A DNA stretch of 64,000 nt from Aquibium carbonis (GCF_003970795.1 NZ_RWKW01000012.1:1-64000); one strand, 5' to 3'. Positions 44,175-53,791 are shown, counted from the first letter of the stretch. Numbers and translations: made by a program. The notes: generated from the letters alone by a model not told the origin.

Positions 44175-44955
44175 GGCAACCGACGGGCAACAGCGTGTCG
44201 CTCACAAGCAGCGCGCCGCCACGGTAGAGCGCCATCCTGTCCGCGCCGTCGGGAAGTTCGATGGCCCATACACCGTCGTTCTTGTCCGACCAGATCAGCT
44301 TGCCGCCAGCTTCTATCGTCGCCGTCATTGCTTGTGCGGGCGTGATCCCAGGCGCGAAGACGACGACCGTCGCAGCATCGTTCAATCGGTTCGGCGGGAA
44401 CAGTGCCCCCGTGCCTGTCAGCAACGCAAGGGCCGCCACCGCTGCAGGCGCAACAGGGATCTTCGTTCCATGAGTCGGCCCCTTTGGCTTCAGCAGCCAT
44501 CCCCAGGCCACGAATGCGACCCCAAAGACGACGAACCAAAAGATGTCCCAGACCAGAGGTACGTCGGAATCCATCTTGATCCAATGTATTTGGAGGACCC
44601 AGTGCGAAGCGACGCCGTCGAGCATGTGCCAGGCGCCGAATCCGACAAGCGCGTTCGCCACAAGCAGCCGGTCTGCCTTCGGAAGGCCGAACTCGCCGCG
44701 AGAGCGCCAAAGCAACCACAGGCCCACGCCGCCGACGACATACATGATGACGTGGAAGAGCCCGTCCGCGAGAATCTGAAAACGAAGGTCGTCGAAACGT
44801 CCCCCCTCGAGGCCTGCAAGCAAGTGGTGCCACTGCAGCACCTGATGCAGGAGGATGCCATCGAAGAAGCCGCCGATCGAAAACCCCAGCGTATAGCCAG
44901 CCCAGCGGTAGGACGAGGATAGCCCCTGGGGTGAGAATTGAGCATTATCAACCAA
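44131..44955 (-). CDS. DUF2243 membrane protein
   Basis: A 274-residue protein. The N-terminal two thirds is the DUF2243 module with about four to five membrane segments and characteristic His-rich loops (GFFDGILLHQVLQWHH, ADGLFHVIMYVVGG, GAWHMLDGVASHWVLQIHWI), which may bind metal or haem. The C-terminal third (GVWAIELPDGADRMALYRGG) is a soluble tail not part of the basic family. Function is unknown. It is convergent with, and overlaps, the truncated STAS-like gene. Confidence 0.82.
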   Translation of the reverse strand: MVDNAQFSPQGLSSSYRWAGYTLGFSIGGFFDGILLHQVLQWHHLLAGLEGGRFDDLRFQILADGLFHVIMYVVGGVGLWLLWRSRGEFGLPKADRLLVANALVGFGAWHMLDGVASHWVLQIHWIKMDSDVPLVWDIFWFVVFGVAFVAWGWLLKPKGPTHGTKIPVAPAAVAALALLTGTGALFPPNRLNDAATVVVFAPGITPAQAMTATIEAGGKLIWSDKNDGVWAIELPDGADRMALYRGGALLVSDTLLPVGCLNWMEKPSNPGQEA

Positions 44956-45521
44956 GGCATCGCCTCCAGCGAGCTTTCATCAAATCAGCTTCATGCCGAG
45001 AAGACTGGCTGAACGACCGATATGGTCTGGTTGTTCCTCCTCAGCCTCATCTAGGTGGCATTCGTGATCGATCAGACGGCGAGAGTGCGGCGATCATCCT
45101 TCACCACGATGCGCTTGCCCCGGCGGTGCGGCTCCAGTGTCACCAGCGTCAGCGTGAGCAACGCCTCAGCCTCGTCGAGGACTTGGGCGACCTCGATCGC
45201 GGTCCGCTCAGCGATCCGTGCCCTGAAGCCTGCCACGCCGCCATCGTCCGGCACGGCGCCCGGCTTGGCGTCCACCTGGCCCAGCATGGCTTTGCTTCCG
45301 CGCTCGGCTTGATGTCGACAACCACACCCTACCGGAAGTTCCGATGACCAGCGCAACGTCGACTACACGCCACAGCCCATCGCGTGGGTGCTCGCGAGCG
45401 GCGTTGCCACCGTCCAACTATCCCACGCCATGGGACACGATCTTGAGACGACCGACGACAGTCGGATGGGCTATTCTGCTCGTGTCCCTTATAGCCGGTA
45501 CCGAACCCGACGCACCGTCGC
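44956..45521. other. 566-base stretch without a supportable gene
   Basis: No domain-bearing frame covers this gap. The best candidate is a minus-strand reading (45072-45299) with ARIAERTAIEVAQVLDEAEA and HRRGKRIVVKDDRR, which has coding-like composition but no family I recognise and no start context. The region lies between an IS-scarred zone and the second catabolic module and may be degenerated mobile DNA. Confidence 0.4.
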
Positions 45522-47174
45522 TTACGAGGACGCTGTCAAACGCTCGCCCTTAATGCGGATACCCGCTGCTTCCCTATCCCAGGTGGTGCCGGTAACTCCT
45601 TCAGCGCGCAACTCGTGCTTGAGCACCTTTGCCGATGGTGTCTTGGGTAAGGCCGGAAGCACCCGTACAAAACGTGGAATCATGAAATAGGCCATCCTCC
45701 CGCGCAAGAACTCGATCAGTTCGGCTGGATCGATCGTGCGGCCGGCCACGGGCGCTACGATCACCATCACCTCGTCCTCGCCCAGTTCGGAGGGTACGGC
45801 GACCGCGGCCACCTCAGATACGTCAGGATGCGTGACGACCTCGGCTTCGACCTCGAAGCTCGAAATGTTCTCCCCGCGACGGCGGATCGCATCTTTCATC
45901 CGGTCGACGAAGAAGTAGTTTCCGTCAGCGTCGCGGATGAAGGCGTCGCCAGTATGGAACCAGCCATTGCGCCAGGCTTTCGCGGTCGCTTCGGGGTTCT
46001 TGTAGTAGCCCGAGTTCATGCCCCATGGACGATCCGTCCGGACGAGCATTTCGCCCACCTTACCGACAGGCACCTCGCAGTCGTTCTCATCGACGAGGCG
46101 GACATCCACCCCGGAACGGGCCTTTCCGCAGGTACCGCGGATCGCAGGATTGGGTTCGGAGATGATCGGCGTCGATATCTCCGTCATGTTGAATATCGTG
46201 AAGACGTCGACGCCGAAGCGCTTGGAGAAGCTCTCCGAATTGGCGGCGAGGGGGACCATAAGTGCCAATCTCAGCGGATTGTCCGTATCGTCATCGCGCG
46301 GCGGCTGCTTTTCGAGGAAGGTCGCCATCACGCCAAGCAGGAACCCGACCGTGCAGCCGGTTTTGCGAACCGATTGCCAGTAGGTCGCCGTATCGAAGCG
46401 CTCAACCACGGCGAAGGACGCGCCGCGCGCCAGCATGCAGAACATAGGCCCCATGCCGCCAATGTGGAACATCGGAGAGTTGATCAGATAGCGGTCATCG
46501 CTCCGAACGAAGGTCCAGGTTTCGGGGCCGGCGTTCGTCCACAGGTGCAGGTAGGACGACAATACGCCCTTCGAGGGTCCGGTCGTGCCCGAGGTGAAGA
46601 TGATAGACATTGCATCCCAAGGTTCGATGGGATGATCCAGCGCGGCGAGCGTGCCCGACGACGGCAGCAACGCGTCCTCATAGCTGACGGCCGGCAAGGG
46701 CGCGGACGGCGCATTCCCGCCGACCACTACCAGGCTTTCGAGGCGGTGCAGCGCGATGCCGTTGAGACGCTCGACGAGAGCCGAATGCACCACAGCAAGC
46801 CTTGCATCGGAGACGTTGATCACGTGCTCCAGTAGATGACCCTTGTAGGCGGTGTTGATAGGCACATAGACGGCGCCGATGTAGTTGATGGCAAAGAAGA
46901 TGCGCACCTGCTCGCGGCTGTTGGGCGCGAAGACCAGGACGTGGTCGCCCTGTTTCACCCCGAGCGACTGGAGGCCGATGCCGGTCTGGACGACCAGATC
47001 GCGAAACGCCGCGTAGCTCCACTCTTCGCCATCGTCGTCATACTTGACAAGCGTGACTTCGGGTTGCTCCCGAGCGAGGCGATCGATGAGATAGCGTGTT
47101 ACCACCCGATCGCGGCGCGGAACGCGAGCGTCGGTCGTCTCGGGCGTCGTCGGGCTTTCGCAAACCGTGAACAT
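45522..47174 (-). CDS. CaiC-like ATP-dependent acyl-CoA ligase
   Basis: A 550-residue ANL-superfamily enzyme. P-loop SIIFTSGTTGPSKG, A5-like FNMTEISTP, hinge RMKDAIRRRGENISSFEVEA and catalytic Lys in TPSAKVLKHEL are all present. The RRRGENIS form of the hinge is typical of the crotonobetaine/carnitine-CoA ligase-like branch. It is downstream of the Baeyer-Villiger monooxygenase on the minus strand and should activate an acid released from its ester product. It is not a close copy of the ligase at 31722. Confidence 0.95.
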   Translation of the reverse strand: MFTVCESPTTPETTDARVPRRDRVVTRYLIDRLAREQPEVTLVKYDDDGEEWSYAAFRDLVVQTGIGLQSLGVKQGDHVLVFAPNSREQVRIFFAINYIGAVYVPINTAYKGHLLEHVINVSDARLAVVHSALVERLNGIALHRLESLVVVGGNAPSAPLPAVSYEDALLPSSGTLAALDHPIEPWDAMSIIFTSGTTGPSKGVLSSYLHLWTNAGPETWTFVRSDDRYLINSPMFHIGGMGPMFCMLARGASFAVVERFDTATYWQSVRKTGCTVGFLLGVMATFLEKQPPRDDDTDNPLRLALMVPLAANSESFSKRFGVDVFTIFNMTEISTPIISEPNPAIRGTCGKARSGVDVRLVDENDCEVPVGKVGEMLVRTDRPWGMNSGYYKNPEATAKAWRNGWFHTGDAFIRDADGNYFFVDRMKDAIRRRGENISSFEVEAEVVTHPDVSEVAAVAVPSELGEDEVMVIVAPVAGRTIDPAELIEFLRGRMAYFMIPRFVRVLPALPKTPSAKVLKHELRAEGVTGTTWDREAAGIRIKGERLTASS

Positions 47175-47269
47175 GAAGTCCTCCCTGTGTTGCTTCGGGC
47201 GTCCGAGCGGGGCCTCCTTACCCTGTCGCTCGCGCGCCGCCTCGTTCGGCAGATAGGCCCGCGGCCCCG

Positions 47270-49216
47270 TCAGGCCACAGCGTCGCTCATCGTGGCAGGC
47301 GGAGCGATCGTGTAGTCGCGCGGGTCGGCTCGACGGGTCATCCGCCAGAAGTCGTCGTTGCGCCAGGGCGTGATAGCCACAACCCGGCCACGCTTATTGC
47401 GGTACCAGTTCTCCATCCCGGCATGGGTCCACACCATCCGCTCGTGCGCGGCATCGACCCGCTCGTTGTAGGCGTCGTGGACGTCTTGGCGAACCTCGAC
47501 CGTCGCTGCGTGCTGGGAAAGCATCGTCGACAGGAGGCTCATAACGTAATCCATCTGGTTTTCGATTGGCGCGATGATGCTGCCGCCATGGCCGAGGCCG
47601 ACATTAGGACCGAGCAGGGTAAAGAAGTTCGGGTAGCCCGGAATAGCGGTTCCGAGATAGGCGCGGGCGTCGTCACCGTTCCAGACGTCGCGCAGGCGGC
47701 GGCCGCCGCGGCCGACAACATCCATCGACGAGAGTACTTCGGACGCCTTGAAGCCGGTAGCGAGCACAAGGACGTCGGCCTCGTGCAGGCTCCCGTCGCC
47801 GGCGATGAGCGTGCCGCTGCGCACCTCGGCGAGGCGTTCTGCCACGAGGGTGACGTCGGGGCGCGCGACGGTCCGGTACCAGCCATTGTCCAAGAGCATG
47901 CGCTTACCAAAAGGAGGGTAGTCCGGAAGCACCTTGTTGAGGAGATCCTGCCGCTCGCCAAGTTCGTCCTTCATGTAGTCGGTGAACTGGCGACGATGGC
48001 TTTCATTGATCGCGTTGAGCGAACGCTCCGGATGCGGCCAGTCCGGATCCTTCTGCAGCGAGGGGTGGATGCGATCGTTGAAGGTCCAGGCGAGCCTCTG
48101 GCGATACCAGGCCTGGTAGAGCGGCACCTCGCTCAGCAGGTAGCGGATCGGCGCCGGGACTTCGGCACGGAACTGCGGAAAGGGCGCTGCCCACTGCTTC
48201 GACCGGGCGAAGACAGTCAGGTGCGCGGTCGTTTCGGCGATAGCCGGAACGACCTGCATCGCCGTGGCGCCATTGCCGACGATCGCGACCCGCTTCCCGG
48301 CAAGATCGAGGTCGCGCGGCCAGGCCGACGTATGGAACACCGGGCCTGGAAAAGTCTCGACGCCCGGAATGTCGGGGATATGAGGGATATTGAGGACACC
48401 GACGCCCGAGATCACAACGTTGGCGCGCCGCGTTTCACGGTTCCCCTCGGCGTTGACGGTGGTCAGTTCCCACTCGCCGGCCGCTTCGTCCCAGGCGCAA
48501 GAGGCGACCTTGGTCCTCAGGCGGATGTGCGGCATCAGTCCGTACAGTTCGGCCACGCCGCGGAAATAGGCATAGAGCTCGTCGCGCAGGGCAAAGTAAT
48601 GGGTCCAGTCATGGGGGGCGAAACTGAAGGAATACAGATGGTTGGGCGTGTCGACGCCGCAACCGGGATACTGGTTCTCGAACCAGGTTCCGCCAACGGA
48701 TTTATCCTTCTCGAGGATCTCGAAGGCAATGCCCGCTTCCTTCAGCCGGATCCCTGCGCAGATTCCCGAAACGCCCGCGCCGACGATGAGCACGCGGAAG
48801 CCCTCGGGAGCGTCGAGACCCACGGGCCGGCGGGCGTCGGGGCCGAAGCCGAGTCCGGCAGCGATGTTCTCGCCGTAGTTCTCTGGCACCTGCTCCCCCA
48901 TCGAGACGGAGAGCATCCGAGCCAGGAGTTCGGGCGACGGTTCGGGGAGCGCAGGGGCGCGTCCGTCGCGCCAGGCACAGATCGCGTCGAGTGCGGCGGC
49001 ACGAACCTTCGCCTGGACGTCACTCGGCAGTCCGCCCGAGTCATTGTCGTCAAGCCCCCTGCCCCGGGTCGGTCGCCATGGCGCCTCCAGCCATTCGAGA
49101 TTCCCCGTCAGATGAACCAGCACCATGAGCAGCGTGGGGATGTTGGCGATGGCGATACCTTCCGCAAGCCGAGCACGATTGCTGGCCTTTGCTGGCCCGG
49201 CGGTTTTCATCGTCAT
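47270..49216 (-). CDS. Baeyer-Villiger monooxygenase, 4-hydroxyacetophenone-type
   Basis: A 648-residue flavin monooxygenase with an N-terminal helical extension of about 140 residues (IANIPTLLMVLVHLTGNLEW, then IAAGLGFGPDARRPVG), characteristic of HAPMO-like enzymes. FAD motif VLIVGAGVSGICAG, fingerprint FPGPVFHTSAWP (canonical FxGxxxHxxxWP) and NADPH motif GKRVAIVGNGATAMQ follow. The ATG at 49216 has a GGGAGGAC site; the longer frame to 49342 would cross the divergent promoter. It converts aryl or aliphatic ketones to esters. The esterase at 49466 is divergent from it. Confidence 0.94.
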   Translation of the reverse strand: MTMKTAGPAKASNRARLAEGIAIANIPTLLMVLVHLTGNLEWLEAPWRPTRGRGLDDNDSGGLPSDVQAKVRAAALDAICAWRDGRAPALPEPSPELLARMLSVSMGEQVPENYGENIAAGLGFGPDARRPVGLDAPEGFRVLIVGAGVSGICAGIRLKEAGIAFEILEKDKSVGGTWFENQYPGCGVDTPNHLYSFSFAPHDWTHYFALRDELYAYFRGVAELYGLMPHIRLRTKVASCAWDEAAGEWELTTVNAEGNRETRRANVVISGVGVLNIPHIPDIPGVETFPGPVFHTSAWPRDLDLAGKRVAIVGNGATAMQVVPAIAETTAHLTVFARSKQWAAPFPQFRAEVPAPIRYLLSEVPLYQAWYRQRLAWTFNDRIHPSLQKDPDWPHPERSLNAINESHRRQFTDYMKDELGERQDLLNKVLPDYPPFGKRMLLDNGWYRTVARPDVTLVAERLAEVRSGTLIAGDGSLHEADVLVLATGFKASEVLSSMDVVGRGGRRLRDVWNGDDARAYLGTAIPGYPNFFTLLGPNVGLGHGGSIIAPIENQMDYVMSLLSTMLSQHAATVEVRQDVHDAYNERVDAAHERMVWTHAGMENWYRNKRGRVVAITPWRNDDFWRMTRRADPRDYTIAPPATMSDAVA

Positions 49217-49465
49217 GCAGTCCTCCCTCTCGCGGACGCCTCCGGCGCCGCGGCAGGCGACGCTAGCGCGCCGCTTCCATCCCTTCGCTCTCCCCACCTG
49301 CCTCTTGACCAGGGCGAACGATGAAGCTACCGTTTTAAACAATCGCTTTATACATAGGATTTAGCCACTCGTTCCCAGCTGTCAAGCAGGTTTCGGACGA
49401 ACGGCCCGGGTGAAGGCAAGCGACGGCACTGCGAGGAGAAGCGGTGCTCAGGGAGGAGACTGCAC

Positions 49466-50704
49466 GTGCCCGATCAAGCAGCCCCGGCATTGGCCGAGCT
49501 TGCGGTGGCTGATGTCCATGGTCACTGGCATGCGGATTTCGCGCCGGTGGTCGAAGCCTTTGCGGAAAACTTCCGCAGGATGGACGAGATCGGCGCATCG
49601 CTCACGGTAATCGCCAAGGGTGCCGCCGTCGTCGACGTCTGGGGCGGCGTCACCGCGCCGGGCGGCAGCGCCTGGACGCGCGACACTCTGAATGTTGTTT
49701 ACTCCTGCACAAAGGCGGCGACGGCGCTCTGTGTGCATCTGCTGGCGGCGCGAGGCGCGGTCGATCTCGATGCGCCGCTGACCACGATGTGGCCCGAACT
49801 TCGTGCGGCGCAGGAGGGCGGCACCATCCGGATGATGCTGGACCATACGATCGGCCTGCCGGCGCTGCGTGAGCCGGTAAAGCCCGACGCAGTAACCGAC
49901 GCTTCCTACATGATCGCAAGGCTGGAGCGCGAGGAACCCTTCTGGGAGCCTGGGTCACGCCAAGGCTATCACGCTCTGACGTTCGGCTTCCTTCTGGGCG
50001 AGGTCGTCGCGCGTGTTTCGGGCCGAAGCCTCGGCGCCTTCTTCCGCGACGAGATCGCCACGCCTCTCGGGCTCGACTTCCACATCGGCCTGCCGGAAGC
50101 GGCGGAGCGGCGGGTGGCGCCGGTGTTTCCGTATCGTCCCGCCAAAGGCGAGCCGGACAGCGCCTTCATGGCGGCCGCCAAGACGCCGGGGATGGCGACC
50201 AATCTTTTTGTGTTCAATTCGGGCGATTGGGCTTCCCGCGCAGTCAACACTCGCGGCGGGCGAGAGGCCGAGATCGGTGCGGCCGGGGGCATCGCCAACG
50301 GTCGCGCGCTGGCGTCAATGTTTGCCGCGCTCCTCGACGGAGGCGGCCGGATCGGCCTGAATCGAGACATCGTGGCGGGCTTCTCGACTGCATCCGCTGT
50401 GACGCATAGAGACGAGGTCCTGCGCGTCCCCACCCGGTTCGGCCCAGGCTTCATGCTGAGTATGGACAATCGTCACGCCGGGCGCGGCGGCGAAGGCCTG
50501 ATCATTGGACGATCCGCTTTCGGACACGTCGGAATGGGCGGCTCGCTTGGCTTCGCCGACCCGGAGGCCGGCCTGGCCTTCGGCTACAGCATGAACCGGC
50601 TCGGGGCCGGGCTGCTGCTCAACCGCCGAGGCCAGTCACTGGTCGATTCGACCTATCGCTGCCTCGGCTATCGCACGACCGCGCCCGGCTTCTGGGCGCG
50701 CTGA
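49466..50704 (+). CDS. Beta-lactamase-fold serine esterase
   Basis: A 412-residue serine hydrolase of the class C beta-lactamase/EstB family. The SxxK motif is YSCTKAAT (about residue 87), the Tyr-x-Asn-type second motif is around GYHALTFGFLLGEVV, and the C-terminal HxG-like element is FGHVGMGGSLGFADPEAGLA. A GTG start follows GGGAGGAG. Divergent from the HAPMO-like enzyme by 249 bases, it is the natural candidate to cleave the ester that enzyme makes. No signal peptide, so it is cytoplasmic. Confidence 0.9.
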   Translation: MPDQAAPALAELAVADVHGHWHADFAPVVEAFAENFRRMDEIGASLTVIAKGAAVVDVWGGVTAPGGSAWTRDTLNVVYSCTKAATALCVHLLAARGAVDLDAPLTTMWPELRAAQEGGTIRMMLDHTIGLPALREPVKPDAVTDASYMIARLEREEPFWEPGSRQGYHALTFGFLLGEVVARVSGRSLGAFFRDEIATPLGLDFHIGLPEAAERRVAPVFPYRPAKGEPDSAFMAAAKTPGMATNLFVFNSGDWASRAVNTRGGREAEIGAAGGIANGRALASMFAALLDGGGRIGLNRDIVAGFSTASAVTHRDEVLRVPTRFGPGFMLSMDNRHAGRGGEGLIIGRSAFGHVGMGGSLGFADPEAGLAFGYSMNRLGAGLLLNRRGQSLVDSTYRCLGYRTTAPGFWAR

Positions 50705-50735
50705 CCACACCATTCACCACGTAAGGGAGGAATAG

Positions 50736-51875
50736 ATGAAACTTATGAAATCGGCACTTCTGGGTTGCGCCGCCGCATTGTTGTTCGGCGCTGGGGCCCA
50801 AGCGCGCGAACTGACCTTCGCCATCGGCCACCCGCCAGGCTCCTATCTCATCAAGGGCGGCGAGGATTTCGCCGCCACAGTATCTACCGAGACCGGTGGC
50901 GATCTCACCGCCAAGGTGTTCCCGATGTCGCTCCTCAACATGGCCGAGACCTCGGCCGGGCTGCGCGAGGGGCTGGCCGACATCGGCACTGTGATGTCGA
51001 CCTACTTCAACGCCGAGTACCCGCACACCAACCTGATCCTCGACGCGTCGATGCTCCTCAACACGATGGGCGATTCCTCCCGGGGGGTCGAGGGTCTCGC
51101 CTACGCGGCGGCGATGGCCGAGTTCATCCTAACCAAATGTCCGGAATGCAACGCTGAGTTCGATACCCAGAACCAAGTCTACACCGGCGCGGCGGGGACA
51201 CCCGGCTATGCCCTCAATTGTACCAAGCCCGTCGTAACAATGGCCGACCTGTCGGGTGCGCGGCTGAGGATCGGCGGCGCGAACTGGGCACGCTGGTCGC
51301 AGGCCGTCGGCGCGACTCCGGTAACGATGTCGGGCAATGAGATGCTCGAAGCACTTGCCCAAGGCGTGCTCGACTGCATCATCCTGTCGGTGCCGGACGT
51401 GCAGAACTTCGGCATGGGCGCCTCCGTCAAGCACATCACGCTCGGCGCTCCGGGCGGCGTATACGTCGCCTCGCTGACGAACGTCAACAAGGACACCTGG
51501 ACTGAACTGTCCGAGGCGCAGCGGACCGCGTTCATGAAGGGCGTGGCCAAGGCCAGTGCGACCGCGACCTGGGCCTACCAGTCCGGCGAGGCCGAGGTTC
51601 TCGAGAAGGTCAAGGCGAGCGGCGTCGAGGTGCATCAGGCAGATCCCGGCGTCGCCGCGGCGACGGCTTCCTTCGTCGAGAGCGATCTCGCCGGTCTCGT
51701 CGGCGCCTATTCCGAGAAGGGCGTGTCGCGCGGCGCCGAGATGCTCGCCGACTTCGAGGGCCTGCTGTCGAAGTGGGTCGGGCTAGTCAAGGACGTCGGT
51801 AGCGCGGAGGCCTTGGCCGACCTCTACTGGACCGAGCTGTACTCAAAGGTCGACGTCAGCAAGCACGGTATCTGA
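50736..51875 (+). CDS. dctP: TRAP transporter substrate-binding protein, DctP-type (operon 2)
   Basis: A 379-residue periplasmic protein with signal peptide (SALLGCAAALLFGAGAQA). The DctP fold is shown by FAATVSTETGGDLTAKVFPM and GARLRIGGANWARWSQAVGA, then MLEALAQGVLDCII. It carries the CPEC cysteine pair in LTKCPECNAEF, aligned with CEPC in the paralog at 34811, plus two further Cys (LNCTK and LDCII). A GGGAGGAAT site precedes the ATG. Followed by a strong hairpin and then the two permease genes. Confidence 0.93.
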   Translation: MKLMKSALLGCAAALLFGAGAQARELTFAIGHPPGSYLIKGGEDFAATVSTETGGDLTAKVFPMSLLNMAETSAGLREGLADIGTVMSTYFNAEYPHTNLILDASMLLNTMGDSSRGVEGLAYAAAMAEFILTKCPECNAEFDTQNQVYTGAAGTPGYALNCTKPVVTMADLSGARLRIGGANWARWSQAVGATPVTMSGNEMLEALAQGVLDCIILSVPDVQNFGMGASVKHITLGAPGGVYVASLTNVNKDTWTELSEAQRTAFMKGVAKASATATWAYQSGEAEVLEKVKASGVEVHQADPGVAAATASFVESDLAGLVGAYSEKGVSRGAEMLADFEGLLSKWVGLVKDVGSAEALADLYWTELYSKVDVSKHGI

Positions 51876-51881
51876 TACGAG

Positions 51882-51906
51882 GCGGGGCCGCGCTTCGCGG
51901 CCCCGC
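51882..51906 (+). terminator. Intercistronic stem-loop after dctP
   Basis: GCGGGGCCGCG (51882-51892) and CGCGGCCCCGC (51896-51906) form a perfect 11-base stem with a CTT loop, between the binding-protein gene and its small permease. There is no T-tract. It probably sets a higher level of the binding protein than of the permeases, by partial termination or 3'-end protection. Confidence 0.7.
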
Positions 51907-51927
51907 TCCCATCCCGAGGACACGCGA

Positions 51928-52443
51928 ATGCACATGCTCTGGCGCGCGGCGACCGGCGTCGCCCGGATCGGAACCATTCTCGGCGGCGTGGCCATTGCGC
52001 TGATGATGGTGCACGTCAGTCTGGACGTCTTCTTCCGCCACGTCCTCAACAGCCCGCTGCCAGGCACCCTCACCATGGTGACCTACTACTACATGATCAT
52101 CGCCACCTTCGTACCGCTCGCACATGCCGAGCACAAGAACGCCCACATCTCCGTCGAGGTGGTGACAGAGATGATGGGCGCGCGTCTACGCCATCACCTG
52201 CAGGGCTGGATGTACCTGGCCACCGGCGCGGTGCTGACCCTCCTTGCCTGGAGAGCCTGGAACGAGGCGGTGAAGGCAATGACGCTCGGCGCCTCGCAGG
52301 TGCAGGGCTCGGAGACGATCGCAGTGTGGCCGGCCTATTTCGCCCTGCCATTCGGGGCGGGGCTGATGGCTCTGCTGCTGATGCTGCGCTTCCTGGCCTA
52401 CTTGACCGGGCAGATGGCCCACATGGAACGGGCCGAGCAATGA
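51928..52443 (+). CDS. dctQ: TRAP transporter small permease, DctQ-type (operon 2)
   Basis: A 171-residue protein with four membrane segments (about residues 10-30, 48-68, 90-110 and 133-153). It has SLDVFFRHVLNSPLPG, TMVTYYYMIIATFVPLAHAE and HKNAHISVE, the DctQ signature, and a WPAYFALPFGAGLM end matching its paralog at 35950. Overlaps the DctM start by ATGA. Confidence 0.92.
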   Translation: MHMLWRAATGVARIGTILGGVAIALMMVHVSLDVFFRHVLNSPLPGTLTMVTYYYMIIATFVPLAHAEHKNAHISVEVVTEMMGARLRHHLQGWMYLATGAVLTLLAWRAWNEAVKAMTLGASQVQGSETIAVWPAYFALPFGAGLMALLLMLRFLAYLTGQMAHMERAEQ

Positions 52444-53747
52444 CCGGGGTCGAGCTTGGACTGGCCGCGCTCGCCGGCCTCCTGACGCTGATCGCGCTGC
52501 GCATGCCGATCGGGCCGGCGCTGCTCGGCGTTTCCTTCGTCGGGCTGTGGGCGCTGATGGGCTGGCGCGTCGCCTGGGGCTCGCTCGGCGTCATCCCCTA
52601 TCAGTTCTCGGCCAACTGGATCCTCAGCTCGGTGCCGATGTTCCTGCTCCTGGGCTTCATCTGCTTCCACACGCGGCTGACGCAGGGATTGTTCGATGCC
52701 GCTCGGCTCTGGCTGTCAGGCCTGCCGGGAGGGCTGGCGATCGCCGCCGTCTTCGGCGCCTCGGGCTTCGCCGCGGTCTCGGGATCGTCCGTCGCCTGCT
52801 CGGCCACCATGGGGCGCATCGCCATCCCGGAAATGCTGAAGGCCCGCTACCATCCCGAACTAGCGACCGGCACGCTCGCCGCCGCCGGCACGATCGGCGC
52901 CCTGATCCCGCCATCGATCATCCTGATCCTCTACGGCATCATCGCGCAGGTGCCGATCACCGACCTGTTCCTCAGCGGCATCGCGGCAGGGCTGATCACG
53001 GCGGCTGGCTACATCGTCGTCATCTTCATTCGCGTCATCCGCGATCCCTCGCTCGCCCCCTCCATCGCGGATAAGGCGACGATGGCGGAGAAGGTCGCCG
53101 CGCTGAAGGAGACCTGGCCGGTGATCCTGCTGGTCATCGGCATCTTCGGCGGGTTGTTCTCGGGCGTGTTCACGCCGACCGAAGCGGGCGCGGTCGGTGC
53201 GGCGCTCGCCACGCTGATCGCAGCGGCCAAGCGCACGCTCACCGTACGGGCCTTCGTCGACGCGATCCTGGAGACCGTCACCACCACGTCCTCGCTGATC
53301 ATCATCGGCATCGGGGCGAGCCTGCTGACGCGCTTCCTCGCGCTGTCAGGCACGGGCGACTGGCTGAGCGGAGCCGTGCTGTCGCTCGGCGCCGAGCCGC
53401 TGGTGATAATCGCCGGCATCGTGCTGCTCTACCTCCTGCTCGGCATGTTCCTAGAGCCGATCGGCGCCATGCTGCTGACGCTGCCGATCGTGCTGCCGAT
53501 CATTGCCGAGACCGGCTACTCGCTCGTCTGGTTCGGCATCCTTTTGTGCAAGCTGCTCGAGATCGGTATGATCACGCCACCGGTGGGCATGAACGTGTTC
53601 GTCATCAAGAGCGTCGTAGGCGACACCGTCAGCACGTCGGCCATCTTCCGCGGAATCGTCTGGTTCCTGGTGATGGACCTGTTCCTCGTGGTGCTGTTCG
53701 TTGCGATGCCCGAGCTGATCCTGTTCCTTCCCGCCGTTTTCGGCTAG
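52440..53747 (+). CDS. dctM: TRAP transporter large permease, DctM-type (operon 2)
   Basis: A 435-residue membrane protein, paralog of the gene at 36503 with long shared blocks ([78 protein letters not shown]). About twelve hydrophobic segments. The open frame extends back to 52326, but the ATG overlapping the DctQ stop is the natural start. Completes the second TRAP system. Confidence 0.95.
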   Translation: MTGVELGLAALAGLLTLIALRMPIGPALLGVSFVGLWALMGWRVAWGSLGVIPYQFSANWILSSVPMFLLLGFICFHTRLTQGLFDAARLWLSGLPGGLAIAAVFGASGFAAVSGSSVACSATMGRIAIPEMLKARYHPELATGTLAAAGTIGALIPPSIILILYGIIAQVPITDLFLSGIAAGLITAAGYIVVIFIRVIRDPSLAPSIADKATMAEKVAALKETWPVILLVIGIFGGLFSGVFTPTEAGAVGAALATLIAAAKRTLTVRAFVDAILETVTTTSSLIIIGIGASLLTRFLALSGTGDWLSGAVLSLGAEPLVIIAGIVLLYLLLGMFLEPIGAMLLTLPIVLPIIAETGYSLVWFGILLCKLLEIGMITPPVGMNVFVIKSVVGDTVSTSAIFRGIVWFLVMDLFLVVLFVAMPELILFLPAVFG

Positions 53748-53791
53748 ACCGCCTCCCGTCTCTCCGTCGATAGACGCTCGAAAGCCTGTGA

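Noticed and set aside
45072-45356. Minus-strand frame with a coding-like middle part
   Set aside because: No recognisable domain, no ribosome-binding site, and neighbouring sequence appears degenerate; reported only as part of the gene-poor stretch.
47423-49324. A 633-codon frame antisense to the HAPMO-like monooxygenase
   Set aside because: The minus-strand protein has FAD, NADPH and BVMO motifs; the plus-strand reading has none.
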